A stretch of DNA of 5,238 nucleotides, taken from Gemmatimonadota bacterium. Lineage in GTDB: Bacteria; Gemmatimonadota; Gemmatimonadetes; Palauibacterales; Palauibacteraceae. A program made the translations under genes and the position numbers. The notes under the pieces are model-generated. The model was not told the DNA's origin. It searched no databases and was given only the letters and a program-made list of their open reading frames with translations. How positions within the stretch are numbered: the first letter of the stretch is position 1; every line of letters begins with the position of its first letter. The stretch spans positions 1 to 5,238 of the forward strand of contig JAUVPT010000142.1 in the NCBI GenBank assembly GCA_030598525.1. Direction: 5' to 3'. Below, in pieces: positions 1 through 5,238 of the stretch.

Positions 1-1
1 G

Positions 2-1021
2 ATGCTGCCCGACCTCCTCCTGTCCATCACGCTTGCCACGGGACTCGCGTATATCTCGTCCCGCCGCGTATACGGGCTGTCCCGGGCGCTCTCGCGCGCC
101 CGTCAGGTGGGTGCCTACGAGCTCACCGACAGGCTCGGCAAGGGAGGGATGGGAGAGGTGTGGCGGGCCCGTCATCAGATGCTGGCGCGGCCGGCAGCCA
201 TCAAGCTCATCCGCAGCGATCGGACGACGGGGACATCCGCCTCCGGCGCCGAGTACTACCTCGAGCGATTCCAGCGTGAGGTGCAGGCCACCGCGAGCCT
301 CCGCTCACCTCACACGATCGAGATCTACGACTACGGCATCACGCCGGACCGGGCCTTCTACTACGTGATGGAACTGCTGGATGGAGAGGACCTGGACGGT
401 CTGATCAAGAAGTACGGCCCCATGCCGCCGGCTCGGGTCGTCCACATCATGCGCCAGATGTGCCACTCCCTGGCCGAAGCGCACGACGCAGGTCTCATTC
501 ACAGGGACATCAAGCCGGCGAACATCTTCCTGTGCCGACAGGGTCGTGACGTCGACTACGTCAAAGTGCTCGACTTCGGCCTGGTCAAGGAGCTGAAACA
601 GATGCAGTCGGCGCAGCTCACCCAGGTCGGCACGTTCGCGGGTACGCCGGCTTTCGGATCGCCCGAGGCCGCGGCCGGTAAAGTGGACCAACTCGGACCG
701 CCGTCCGACATCTACTCGGTCGGCTGCGTCGCGTACTGGCTGCTCACTGGCGAAACCGTCTTCAAGGCCACGGGCGCCATGGAGATGCTCGCGTCCCACA
801 TACGAGACGAGCCGGTGCCCCCGTCCGAGCGGAGCGAACTGGAGCTTCCAGCCGAGCTGGATCGCGTGATCCTGCGGTGCCTGGAGAAGGACCCCGACGC
901 TCGGATCGGCACGGCCGACGAGTTGGACGACCTCCTCGCTGAGATCCAACCGTTGTATCCGTGGTCCGTCGAGGAAGCACGCGCCTGGTGGGTTCTGAAC
1001 CGCCCGGCGCCGACCGCGTGA
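2..1021 (+). CDS. Membrane-anchored Ser/Thr protein kinase, PknB/Hanks type (5' partial)
   Basis: Eukaryote-like Ser/Thr kinase that phosphorylates proteins with ATP in the cytoplasm; its substrate is unknown. Residues are counted from the in-frame ATG at base 2. All main kinase motifs are visible: glycine loop GKGGMG (46-51), ATP-binding Lys in AAIKLI (K68), a likely helix-C Glu (E93), catalytic loop HRDIKPAN (167-174, catalytic D169), metal-binding DFG (191-193), and SDIYSVG in subdomain IX (D236). The APE motif reads SPE (220-222), and the activation segment (194-219) holds several Thr and Ser. Residues 4-20 are hydrophobic and are followed by an Arg-rich juxtamembrane stretch, so the kinase domain probably follows a membrane region. 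That region likely starts upstream of the window, making the ATG at base 2 probably internal. No PASTA or other sensor domain follows the kinase, and the C-terminus is short. The stop overlaps the start of the next gene (GTGA), so the two are probably co-translated. Kinase identity is very secure; the true 5' end is unknown. Confidence 0.93.
   Translation: MLPDLLLSITLATGLAYISSRRVYGLSRALSRARQVGAYELTDRLGKGGMGEVWRARHQMLARPAAIKLIRSDRTTGTSASGAEYYLERFQREVQATASLRSPHTIEIYDYGITPDRAFYYVMELLDGEDLDGLIKKYGPMPPARVVHIMRQMCHSLAEAHDAGLIHRDIKPANIFLCRQGRDVDYVKVLDFGLVKELKQMQSAQLTQVGTFAGTPAFGSPEAAAGKVDQLGPPSDIYSVGCVAYWLLTGETVFKATGAMEMLASHIRDEPVPPSERSELELPAELDRVILRCLEKDPDARIGTADELDDLLAEIQPLYPWSVEEARAWWVLNRPAPTA
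971..977 (+). promoter_or_regulatory. Possible Shine-Dalgarno for an alternative start of the DUF4105 gene
   Basis: GAGGAAG inside the kinase coding region lies 10 nt before an in-frame GTG at 988. If used, it would lengthen the DUF4105 protein by ten residues and give a long, unusually polar signal-peptide n-region. The preferred start at 1018 has no comparable motif upstream and would depend on coupling to kinase translation. Confidence 0.35.
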
Positions 1022-2304
1022 GGTCGGGTCGCAACGGGGCCCGGATCGTACTCGGTGCCCTGCCGGCGCTCGCTTTGACCCTCACGATCGCCGGGGTGAG
1101 CGGTGCGCAGGAGCCCGCGGGCGACGGCGGAGTGGAGAGTCGCCTGCTCTCGGATTCCGCACGGATTTCGCTCGTCACGATCCTGCCGGGCAAGAAGGTG
1201 TATTCGCTGTTCGGGCACAACGCGCTCCGGGTGTTCGATCCGGAACGCGGGATCGACATCGCCTACAACTACGGCACGTTTGACTTCGGCAATCCTCTCA
1301 CCTTCAGCGCCAGGTTTGCGTACGGCGACCTGAACTATCGGCTCACGCGTCAGAGCTACGAGCGGATGGTGGCGTTCTATCCCGTCGAAGAAGGACGGCC
1401 CGTGCTCGAGCAGCGGCTCGATCTCGACGCGGAACAGCGCGAAGAGGTCTTTCGGTTCCTCGAGTGGAATGCGCAGCCCGAGAACGCCTACTACCGGTAC
1501 GATTTCTATTACGACAATTGCGCCACCCGCATCCGGGACGTGCTCGAGGACATCCTCGGCCCAGGTCTGGTGACGGGCGCCTCCGACCCGGGTGTCACCA
1601 TGCGGCAGCTTCTCGACCCCTACCTGGCGGAGAGATCGTGGCTGCACTTCGGGATGGATGCCGGGCAGGGGCTGCCGGCGGACGCTCCCGCCACCTCTCG
1701 TTCTGAGTTGTTCCTTCCCGACCGACTTGCCGATTGGGCCGCTGCTGCCGGGGTGGTGGGCCCCAACGGCGAGCGCCCGCTGGTGGCACGCACCGACTCC
1801 ATCGGCTGGACTCCCGAGCGCGCCGCGCTGCGCGGCGCACCGAACTGGCCGTTCTTCGCGTTTACGGCGGTCCTGGGCCTGGTGGTCTGGATCACGGTGC
1901 TCGACCTCCGCTCGAATCGGCCGGGCCGAGCCTGGCTCGACGTCCCGCTGTTCGCGCTCCTCGGGCTGACCGGCCTCCTCATCGCGTTCCTGTGGTTCGT
2001 GTCGCTTCACGCGGTCACGAAAGGAAACGCCAACCTGCTGTGGGCCCTGCCGACCAACCTCGTCCTCGCCTGGGCTTCGGTCAGGTCCGGAGGAAGACGG
2101 TGGGTCGAGTTTCTGCTCTGGGGAACGGCAGTCGCCTCCCTGCTCTTCGTGCTGGGGTGGCCCTTGTGGAAACAGGAAGTACCGCTCGCCACGCTGCCGC
2201 TCGCGGTGGCAGTCGTGATCCGAACGACGGCGCTGGCCGTGGCCCGCAGACGCGCGGGAACCGCGGCTCAGGGTTCCAGGCGTGCGGCCATGGCATCCGT
2301 GTAG
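1018..2304 (+). CDS. DUF4105 / Lnb-type periplasmic-membrane protein, candidate lipoprotein N-acyltransferase
   Basis: About 428 aa from GTG 1018. Residues 1-30 form a signal peptide (Arg-rich start, hydrophobic core, likely cleavage after VSGA). Residues 45-240 match the DUF4105 (Lnb N-terminal periplasmic) family by eye: YSLFGHNALRV (62-72, H67), YNYGTFDF (83-90), PENAYYRYDFYYDNCATRIRD (154-174, C168) and LFLPD (231-235). H67 and C168 are the candidate catalytic pair of a papain-like fold. About five membrane helices follow (277-297, 308-332, 338-355, 362-384, 387-409). The segment HAVTKGNANLLWALPTN (331-347) resembles a conserved stretch of this family. Lnb of Bacteroides N-acylates the lipoprotein N-terminal Cys; that role here is inferred from the family. 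I chose GTG 1018 because it overlaps the kinase stop by 4 nt and gives a normal signal peptide, though it lacks a clear Shine-Dalgarno. GTG 988, 10 nt after GAGGAAG at 971-977, is a real alternative. The 3' end overlaps the convergent apbE by 37 bp. Confidence 0.85.
   Translation: MRSGRNGARIVLGALPALALTLTIAGVSGAQEPAGDGGVESRLLSDSARISLVTILPGKKVYSLFGHNALRVFDPERGIDIAYNYGTFDFGNPLTFSARFAYGDLNYRLTRQSYERMVAFYPVEEGRPVLEQRLDLDAEQREEVFRFLEWNAQPENAYYRYDFYYDNCATRIRDVLEDILGPGLVTGASDPGVTMRQLLDPYLAERSWLHFGMDAGQGLPADAPATSRSELFLPDRLADWAAAAGVVGPNGERPLVARTDSIGWTPERAALRGAPNWPFFAFTAVLGLVVWITVLDLRSNRPGRAWLDVPLFALLGLTGLLIAFLWFVSLHAVTKGNANLLWALPTNLVLAWASVRSGGRRWVEFLLWGTAVASLLFVLGWPLWKQEVPLATLPLAVAVVIRTTALAVARRRAGTAAQGSRRAAMASV
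2268..2304. other. Convergent 3' overlap of the DUF4105 and apbE genes
   Basis: The last 11 codons plus stop of each gene share these 37 bp on opposite strands. No stem-loop followed by a T-run is seen here on either strand, so the two transcripts must run into each other's coding region or end by a Rho-type mechanism. Confidence 0.8.
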
Positions 2305-3371
2305 CGAGCCTCGTAGCCGCCGGTCTCTTTCCCCACGACGAACAGCGCCGCCAGTCCCAGGGAATCGGCCACAGCCAGGCCCTCGGTCGGACCGAGGACG
2401 CTGAGGGCCGTGGCCCAGGCATCCGCCCGAGCGGCCTCGACGTGCAACACGCTCACCGAAAAACCCTGCCACGGAACCGGGAGCGCTGAGCGTGGGTCGA
2501 TAAGGTGAGCGTACCGGACACCGTCGATCTCACGGAAATTCCGGTAGTCGCCGGAAGTGGCGATCGCCTCGTCCCGCAGATCGAGCACACGGAAGATGGT
2601 GCGAGAACCCGGAGTCGGGGCCTCGACCGCCACCCGCCACGGCGCGCCGTCCGGCCTCGAGCCGTGCGCGCGGACTTCACCGCCGACCTCGAGCGCAAAC
2701 TCTGCCGCGCCCATGCGCACGACGCCCTCGGCCGCGACGTCCAGGGCATATCCCTTGGCGATGGCCGAAAGATCCACCGCGACCCCGGCATGGGCTTTTG
2801 CCGCTGTGCCGGCCCGGGTGTCCAACTGGAGGCGATCGAGGCCGATCAGTGGGCGCAGTCGGTCCACCGTTTCAGTCGTTGGCGGCCGGGGCGGATCCGT
2901 ACTACTCGGGCCGAAGCCCCATGCGTCCACCAGCGGCGCCACCGTGACGTCGAGTGCTCCCCCGGAACGCTCACCGACTTCGGCGGCGATCTCCAGCACG
3001 GCCATGGTCTCGGACGACAGCGGTGTTGGGGACGTGCTCGAAGATCGATTGAAGAGAGACAGCTCGGACGTGGAGTCCCAGGTGGACATCAGGCTCTCGA
3101 CTCGGTCCAGGCGCGACTGCACGGTGTCCCCGATCGCGCTCACCCAGGCCTCCGGCGCACCCTCGGGAAGAGCGACCTTCAGGCTCCACGTCGTACCCAT
3201 GGTCGCCCCGGACATCTGGCGCAGCCCGATGGGGCGCTCTCCGTAGAAAGCTCGTCCAGCGACCGTTCCGAGGACCACGACCACCGCTAGAGCGAGGAGC
3301 ACCCACACCCAGCCCCGGTTCGACCCCGGCAGAGGCGACTCTCCCGGCAACGGGGGCCCGTCCTCGCTCAA
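2268..3371 (-). CDS. apbE: FAD:protein FMN transferase, ApbE family, membrane-anchored
   Basis: Transfers FMN from FAD to a Thr of target proteins (FMN-binding domains as in NqrC, RnfG and NosR) outside the cytoplasmic membrane, using Mg2+. The 367-aa protein has a Pro-rich N-terminus, one membrane helix (20-40) preceded by Arg, and then the catalytic domain. A membrane-tethered periplasmic enzyme is therefore likely; there is no lipobox Cys. ApbE motifs seen: GATMGTTWSLKV (55-66), SGGALDVTVAPLVDAWGFG (136-154), DLSAIAKGYALD (200-211), LEVGGEVRAHG (227-237), ATSGDYRNF (271-279), HLIDPRS (289-295) and DAWATA (317-322). D317 and T321 have the spacing of the metal-binding Asp and Thr. The usual DPRTG reads DPRSA. 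The TTG start overlaps the cytochrome stop (TTGA) and has GGAAGAG 5 nt upstream; the first ATG, at codon 53, would remove the membrane anchor. No FMN-binding target gene lies in the window, so its substrate is unknown. Identity is secure; the start is moderately secure. Confidence 0.93.
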   Translation of the reverse strand: MSEDGPPLPGESPLPGSNRGWVWVLLALAVVVVLGTVAGRAFYGERPIGLRQMSGATMGTTWSLKVALPEGAPEAWVSAIGDTVQSRLDRVESLMSTWDSTSELSLFNRSSSTSPTPLSSETMAVLEIAAEVGERSGGALDVTVAPLVDAWGFGPSSTDPPRPPTTETVDRLRPLIGLDRLQLDTRAGTAAKAHAGVAVDLSAIAKGYALDVAAEGVVRMGAAEFALEVGGEVRAHGSRPDGAPWRVAVEAPTPGSRTIFRVLDLRDEAIATSGDYRNFREIDGVRYAHLIDPRSALPVPWQGFSVSVLHVEAARADAWATALSVLGPTEGLAVADSLGLAALFVVGKETGGYEARYTDAMAARLEP

Positions 3372-4852
3372 TTCGTCTCTTCCGTGGTCAGCCTGATCTG
3401 GGCCGCAGGCTTATCCATGGCCAGGACCTGGTGACAGGTGCCGCAGTCGGTGGAGACCGCCTCGCCATCCTCCGTCTTCATGGTGCCGGTATGGCAGCGC
3501 AAGCACCCGCCCTTGAAACCCGGGTGACCGAGGTGGTCGGGGTACGTGCCCCAGGTGATGTTCATCTCCGGAAAGATGTTGGTAGCCCACAACAGACCGA
3601 TTACCTCCCCGGCTTCGGAGACCGCATCCGCTTGTGCCTGGCCTGCGGCAGGGAAACTGTCGCGGTAGAAGGCTTCCATTCCGTCCGCGATCGCAGCCAG
3701 CGCCTCATCCCGCGAGCCGTACTCTTCCTTCAGCAACCTGAGTCCCTCTCGGCGGACAAACGGAAGGTTTTCTGACACGGCTCCCCGCAGCAGGGCCTCG
3801 TCCATGGCCTGTTCGGGCGTCCAGTACACGTGCGTCGGACGGTTGTGGCAGTCGACGCAGTCCATGGAACGCCAGACGTCCGTGGGGATCGTCTCTTCTC
3901 CCTCGTCACGGTCCTCTTCGGCTGAGGACCCTGTGGCAGTCCACTGAGGATTCGGATCGGCCGAATTGAACCAGCGCTTCTCCGTACCGTCGGGACGGGT
4001 CAGGACCACTTCGCGAATGTCCTCTCGACTCGGATCCGACCGGTACCGGACCTCGTTGGCCGGGTCAACGTGCCAGTGTATTCCCTCTGACTCGCCCAGG
4101 GTCTGGCCACCTACGTGGAGCATCAGAATGGTCTGCAGATGGGTGTTCGCCGAGTCGCTCCGGAACTTGTCGATTACGCCGGGCCGATCGCCGATGAACT
4201 TGGTCGGCCAGTGGCAGTGCTGACACGTTGCCGTGGCCGGCCGCAGGTTGTTTACCGGCGTCGGAATCGGGCGCTCGTATGTATTGGTCCACAGTCGGTA
4301 GACCTCACGCACTCCCGAAACCTTGGCCTTGAGGAAGAAGCGGGCCCCCGATCCCACGTGACACTCGACGCAGTGCACGCGGGCGTGCGGAGATCTCTGG
4401 TAGGCCGTGAACTCGGGCTCCATCACGTGGCAGGTCGCACCGCAGAACGCGTTGGAGTCCACGTATTCGACGCCTTTTGCCGTGGCCATCGTGAGAATCA
4501 CGGCGGCCGTGGCTCCGAACGCTCCGGCCGAAATCAGCCACGCTCGCGTCCGGTCGTCATTCAGGTCGATAACCGGAAACTCGGCGATCTTGATCTCGCC
4601 GCTTTCCAGTTGAGCCGCCAGCCGGCGTCGTTGGCGTCGGATACCCACGACGACCAGGATCAGGCCCAGAATCAGGAAGACCGGGAGCACCATGTACGTG
4701 ATGATCCCGAGGTAGGGGTGCTGCTGTTCCCCGATCGACTCCCAGAGGATCAGAGTGACGATCAGGAAGCCGGCGGTCCCGGCCAGGATCGTTCCCACCA
4801 GTCCGATTGGACTGCGCGTCAGGGACATCAGGAAACTCCGGAACCGCTTCAT
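3368..4852 (-). CDS. Hexaheme NapC/NirT-family cytochrome c with three membrane helices
   Basis: Membrane-bound multiheme cytochrome, probably passing electrons between the quinol pool and periplasmic acceptors. Counting 494 aa from ATG 4852, three membrane helices are seen (17-38, 48-71, 105-124). Arg/Lys at the N-terminus and in loop 72-104 place those parts in the cytoplasm and the heme region in the periplasm. Six heme sites: CGATCH (137-142, a CX3CH variant, with Met144 as in the CHxM site of NapC/NrfH), CVECH (161-165), CQHCH (210-214), CVDCH (332-336), CLRCH (450-454) and CGTCH (470-474). HWH (259-261) and WGTYPDHLGH (434-443) offer likely distal His ligands. The 118-residue stretch between hemes 3 and 4 includes an acidic loop (about 309-321). 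NapC and NrfH have four hemes and one helix, so this is a larger relative. ATG 4852 has GAGGAG 8 nt upstream; ATG 4858 is only 2 nt from it and less likely. It follows the carbamoyltransferase gene by 17 nt and overlaps apbE by 4 nt. The electron acceptor cannot be read from the window. Confidence 0.92.
   Translation of the reverse strand: MKRFRSFLMSLTRSPIGLVGTILAGTAGFLIVTLILWESIGEQQHPYLGIITYMVLPVFLILGLILVVVGIRRQRRRLAAQLESGEIKIAEFPVIDLNDDRTRAWLISAGAFGATAAVILTMATAKGVEYVDSNAFCGATCHVMEPEFTAYQRSPHARVHCVECHVGSGARFFLKAKVSGVREVYRLWTNTYERPIPTPVNNLRPATATCQHCHWPTKFIGDRPGVIDKFRSDSANTHLQTILMLHVGGQTLGESEGIHWHVDPANEVRYRSDPSREDIREVVLTRPDGTEKRWFNSADPNPQWTATGSSAEEDRDEGEETIPTDVWRSMDCVDCHNRPTHVYWTPEQAMDEALLRGAVSENLPFVRREGLRLLKEEYGSRDEALAAIADGMEAFYRDSFPAAGQAQADAVSEAGEVIGLLWATNIFPEMNITWGTYPDHLGHPGFKGGCLRCHTGTMKTEDGEAVSTDCGTCHQVLAMDKPAAQIRLTTEETN
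3377..3383 (-). promoter_or_regulatory. Ribosome binding site of apbE inside the cytochrome gene
   Basis: GGAAGAG on the minus strand lies in the last codons of the cytochrome gene, 5 nt before the TTG start of apbE. It supports this non-ATG start and translation reinitiation at the TTGA overlap. Confidence 0.5.
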
Positions 4853-4860
4853 TGACATGA

Positions 4861-4866
4861 CTCCTC
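4861..4866 (-). promoter_or_regulatory. Ribosome binding site of the cytochrome gene
   Basis: GAGGAG on the minus strand lies in the 17-nt gap after the carbamoyltransferase stop. It is 8 nt from ATG 4852 but only 2 nt from ATG 4858, which favours 4852 as the start. Confidence 0.7.
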
Positions 4867-4869
4867 GGC

Positions 4870-5238
4870 TCAGCCGGCCAGTGTGGCCACCATGATCGCC
4901 TTGATCGAATGCATCCGGTTCTCTGCTTGATCGAAGGCGACCGAAGCCTCGGACTCGAATACGCTATCCGTGACCTCCATGCCGTCGAGGCCAAACTCTT
5001 CGAATATCTGCTCGCCCACCTTCGTATCACGGTTGTGAAACGCCGGCAGGCAGTGCAGGAACTTGACGTCGGGGTTGCCGGAAGCCGCCATCACCTCCGC
5101 GTTGACCTGGTACGGTAGCAGAAGCTCGATCCTCTCGGCCCACTTGTCCGGCGTCTCACCCATGGACACCCATACATCCGTGTAGAGGAAATCAACCCCT
5201 CTCACACCCTCGTCCACGCTCTCGGTGAGGGTCACCGA
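4870..5238 (-). CDS. argF: Ornithine carbamoyltransferase, C-terminal part (5' partial)
   Basis: Joins carbamoyl phosphate and ornithine to citrulline in arginine metabolism, in the cytoplasm. Only the last 122 residues are in the window. The frame is open to base 5238, and the N-terminal domain with the carbamoyl-phosphate STRT motif lies beyond it. Counting from the first visible residue, the fragment shows TDVWVSMGE (20-28), with the SMG loop that binds ornithine; HCLPAFH (62-68), with the substrate-binding Cys; VFESEAS (93-99); and [13 protein letters not shown] (102-114), containing the conserved Arg. HCLPAFH and the SMG loop identify an ornithine rather than an aspartate carbamoyltransferase. 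Phrases such as [11 protein letters not shown] and HNRDTKVG also resemble catabolic ArcB enzymes, so argF versus arcB cannot be settled from the fragment. The C-terminus is complete, ending shortly after MVATL as in E. coli enzymes. It is the first visible gene of the minus-strand group, 17 nt upstream of the cytochrome. Confidence 0.93.
   Translation of the reverse strand, partial: SVTLTESVDEGVRGVDFLYTDVWVSMGETPDKWAERIELLLPYQVNAEVMAASGNPDVKFLHCLPAFHNRDTKVGEQIFEEFGLDGMEVTDSVFESEASVAFDQAENRMHSIKAIMVATLAG

Noticed and set aside
210..270. A possible frameshift or insertion in the kinase after the ATP-binding Lys (segment rich in Thr, Ser and Gly, residues 71-84).
   Set aside because: The frame stays open and the helix-C region follows normally; it is a loop length variation.
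961..1017. A DUF4105 start at GTG 961.
   Set aside because: It would add a polar, Arg-rich leader ahead of the signal peptide and overlap the kinase by 61 nt; starts at 1018 or 988 are better supported.
2295..2325. Repeated GTAGC/GAGCC elements near the convergent stops that might form a terminator hairpin.
   Set aside because: The matches are mainly direct repeats (GTAGC twice) with only short imperfect pairing and no T-run on either strand.
712..2472. A 586-codon open frame on the minus strand across the kinase, DUF4105 and apbE 3' regions.
   Set aside because: It is antisense to well-supported genes, spans their boundaries, is very rich in Arg, Gly, Pro and Ser and shows no family motif. 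It is the usual antisense shadow of GC-rich coding DNA.
2505..3290. Two plus-strand open frames of about 230-260 codons opposite apbE.
   Set aside because: ApbE motifs run through the whole region on the minus strand; the plus frames are low-complexity shadows.
4115..4855. A 246-codon open frame on the plus strand opposite the cytochrome gene.
   Set aside because: The minus-strand reading carries heme motifs and helices here; the plus reading has no recognisable domain and mirrors the codon bias of the cytochrome.

Overview
The window is almost wholly coding, GC-rich bacterial DNA. It holds five protein genes in two convergent groups. A Hanks-type Ser/Thr kinase, a periplasmic protein with a C-terminal membrane domain, a NapC/NirT-type multiheme cytochrome and a membrane-anchored ApbE together suggest a Gram-negative respiring bacterium of a soil or sediment lineage. 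Gemmatimonadota, Acidobacteriota or Myxococcota would fit. This is inferred from protein style only, since the window has no rRNA or other marker gene.

Plus strand, 1-2304: the C-terminal part of a membrane-anchored Ser/Thr protein kinase (5' end outside the window) is followed by a DUF4105/Lnb-type protein. Its GTG start overlaps the kinase stop in a GTGA junction. The second protein has a signal peptide, a periplasmic papain-like domain with candidate catalytic His and Cys, and about five C-terminal membrane helices. This is the layout of the Lnb lipoprotein N-acyltransferase described in Bacteroides.

Minus strand, 5238-2268, read right to left: the C-terminal third of an ornithine carbamoyltransferase (5' end outside the window), then after 17 nt a six-heme NapC/NirT-type cytochrome c with three membrane helices, then an ApbE-type FAD:protein FMN transferase. 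The ApbE gene starts at a TTG that overlaps the cytochrome stop (TTGA). The spacing suggests one transcript with translational coupling. The cytochrome and ApbE plausibly serve one membrane electron-transfer chain, with quinol oxidised to periplasmic hemes and a flavinylated partner encoded elsewhere. The carbamoyltransferase looks like a metabolic gene that happens to lead the transcript.

The two groups meet tail to tail and overlap by 37 bp, so there is no room for a conventional intergenic terminator. No tRNA, rRNA, CRISPR array, insertion sequence or clear promoter was seen. The only intergenic DNA is the 17 nt before the cytochrome, which carries its ribosome binding site. No wholly new system is evident. 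The most interesting points are the Lnb-like acyltransferase candidate coupled to a kinase, and the cytochrome-ApbE pair with an atypical CX3CH first heme site.
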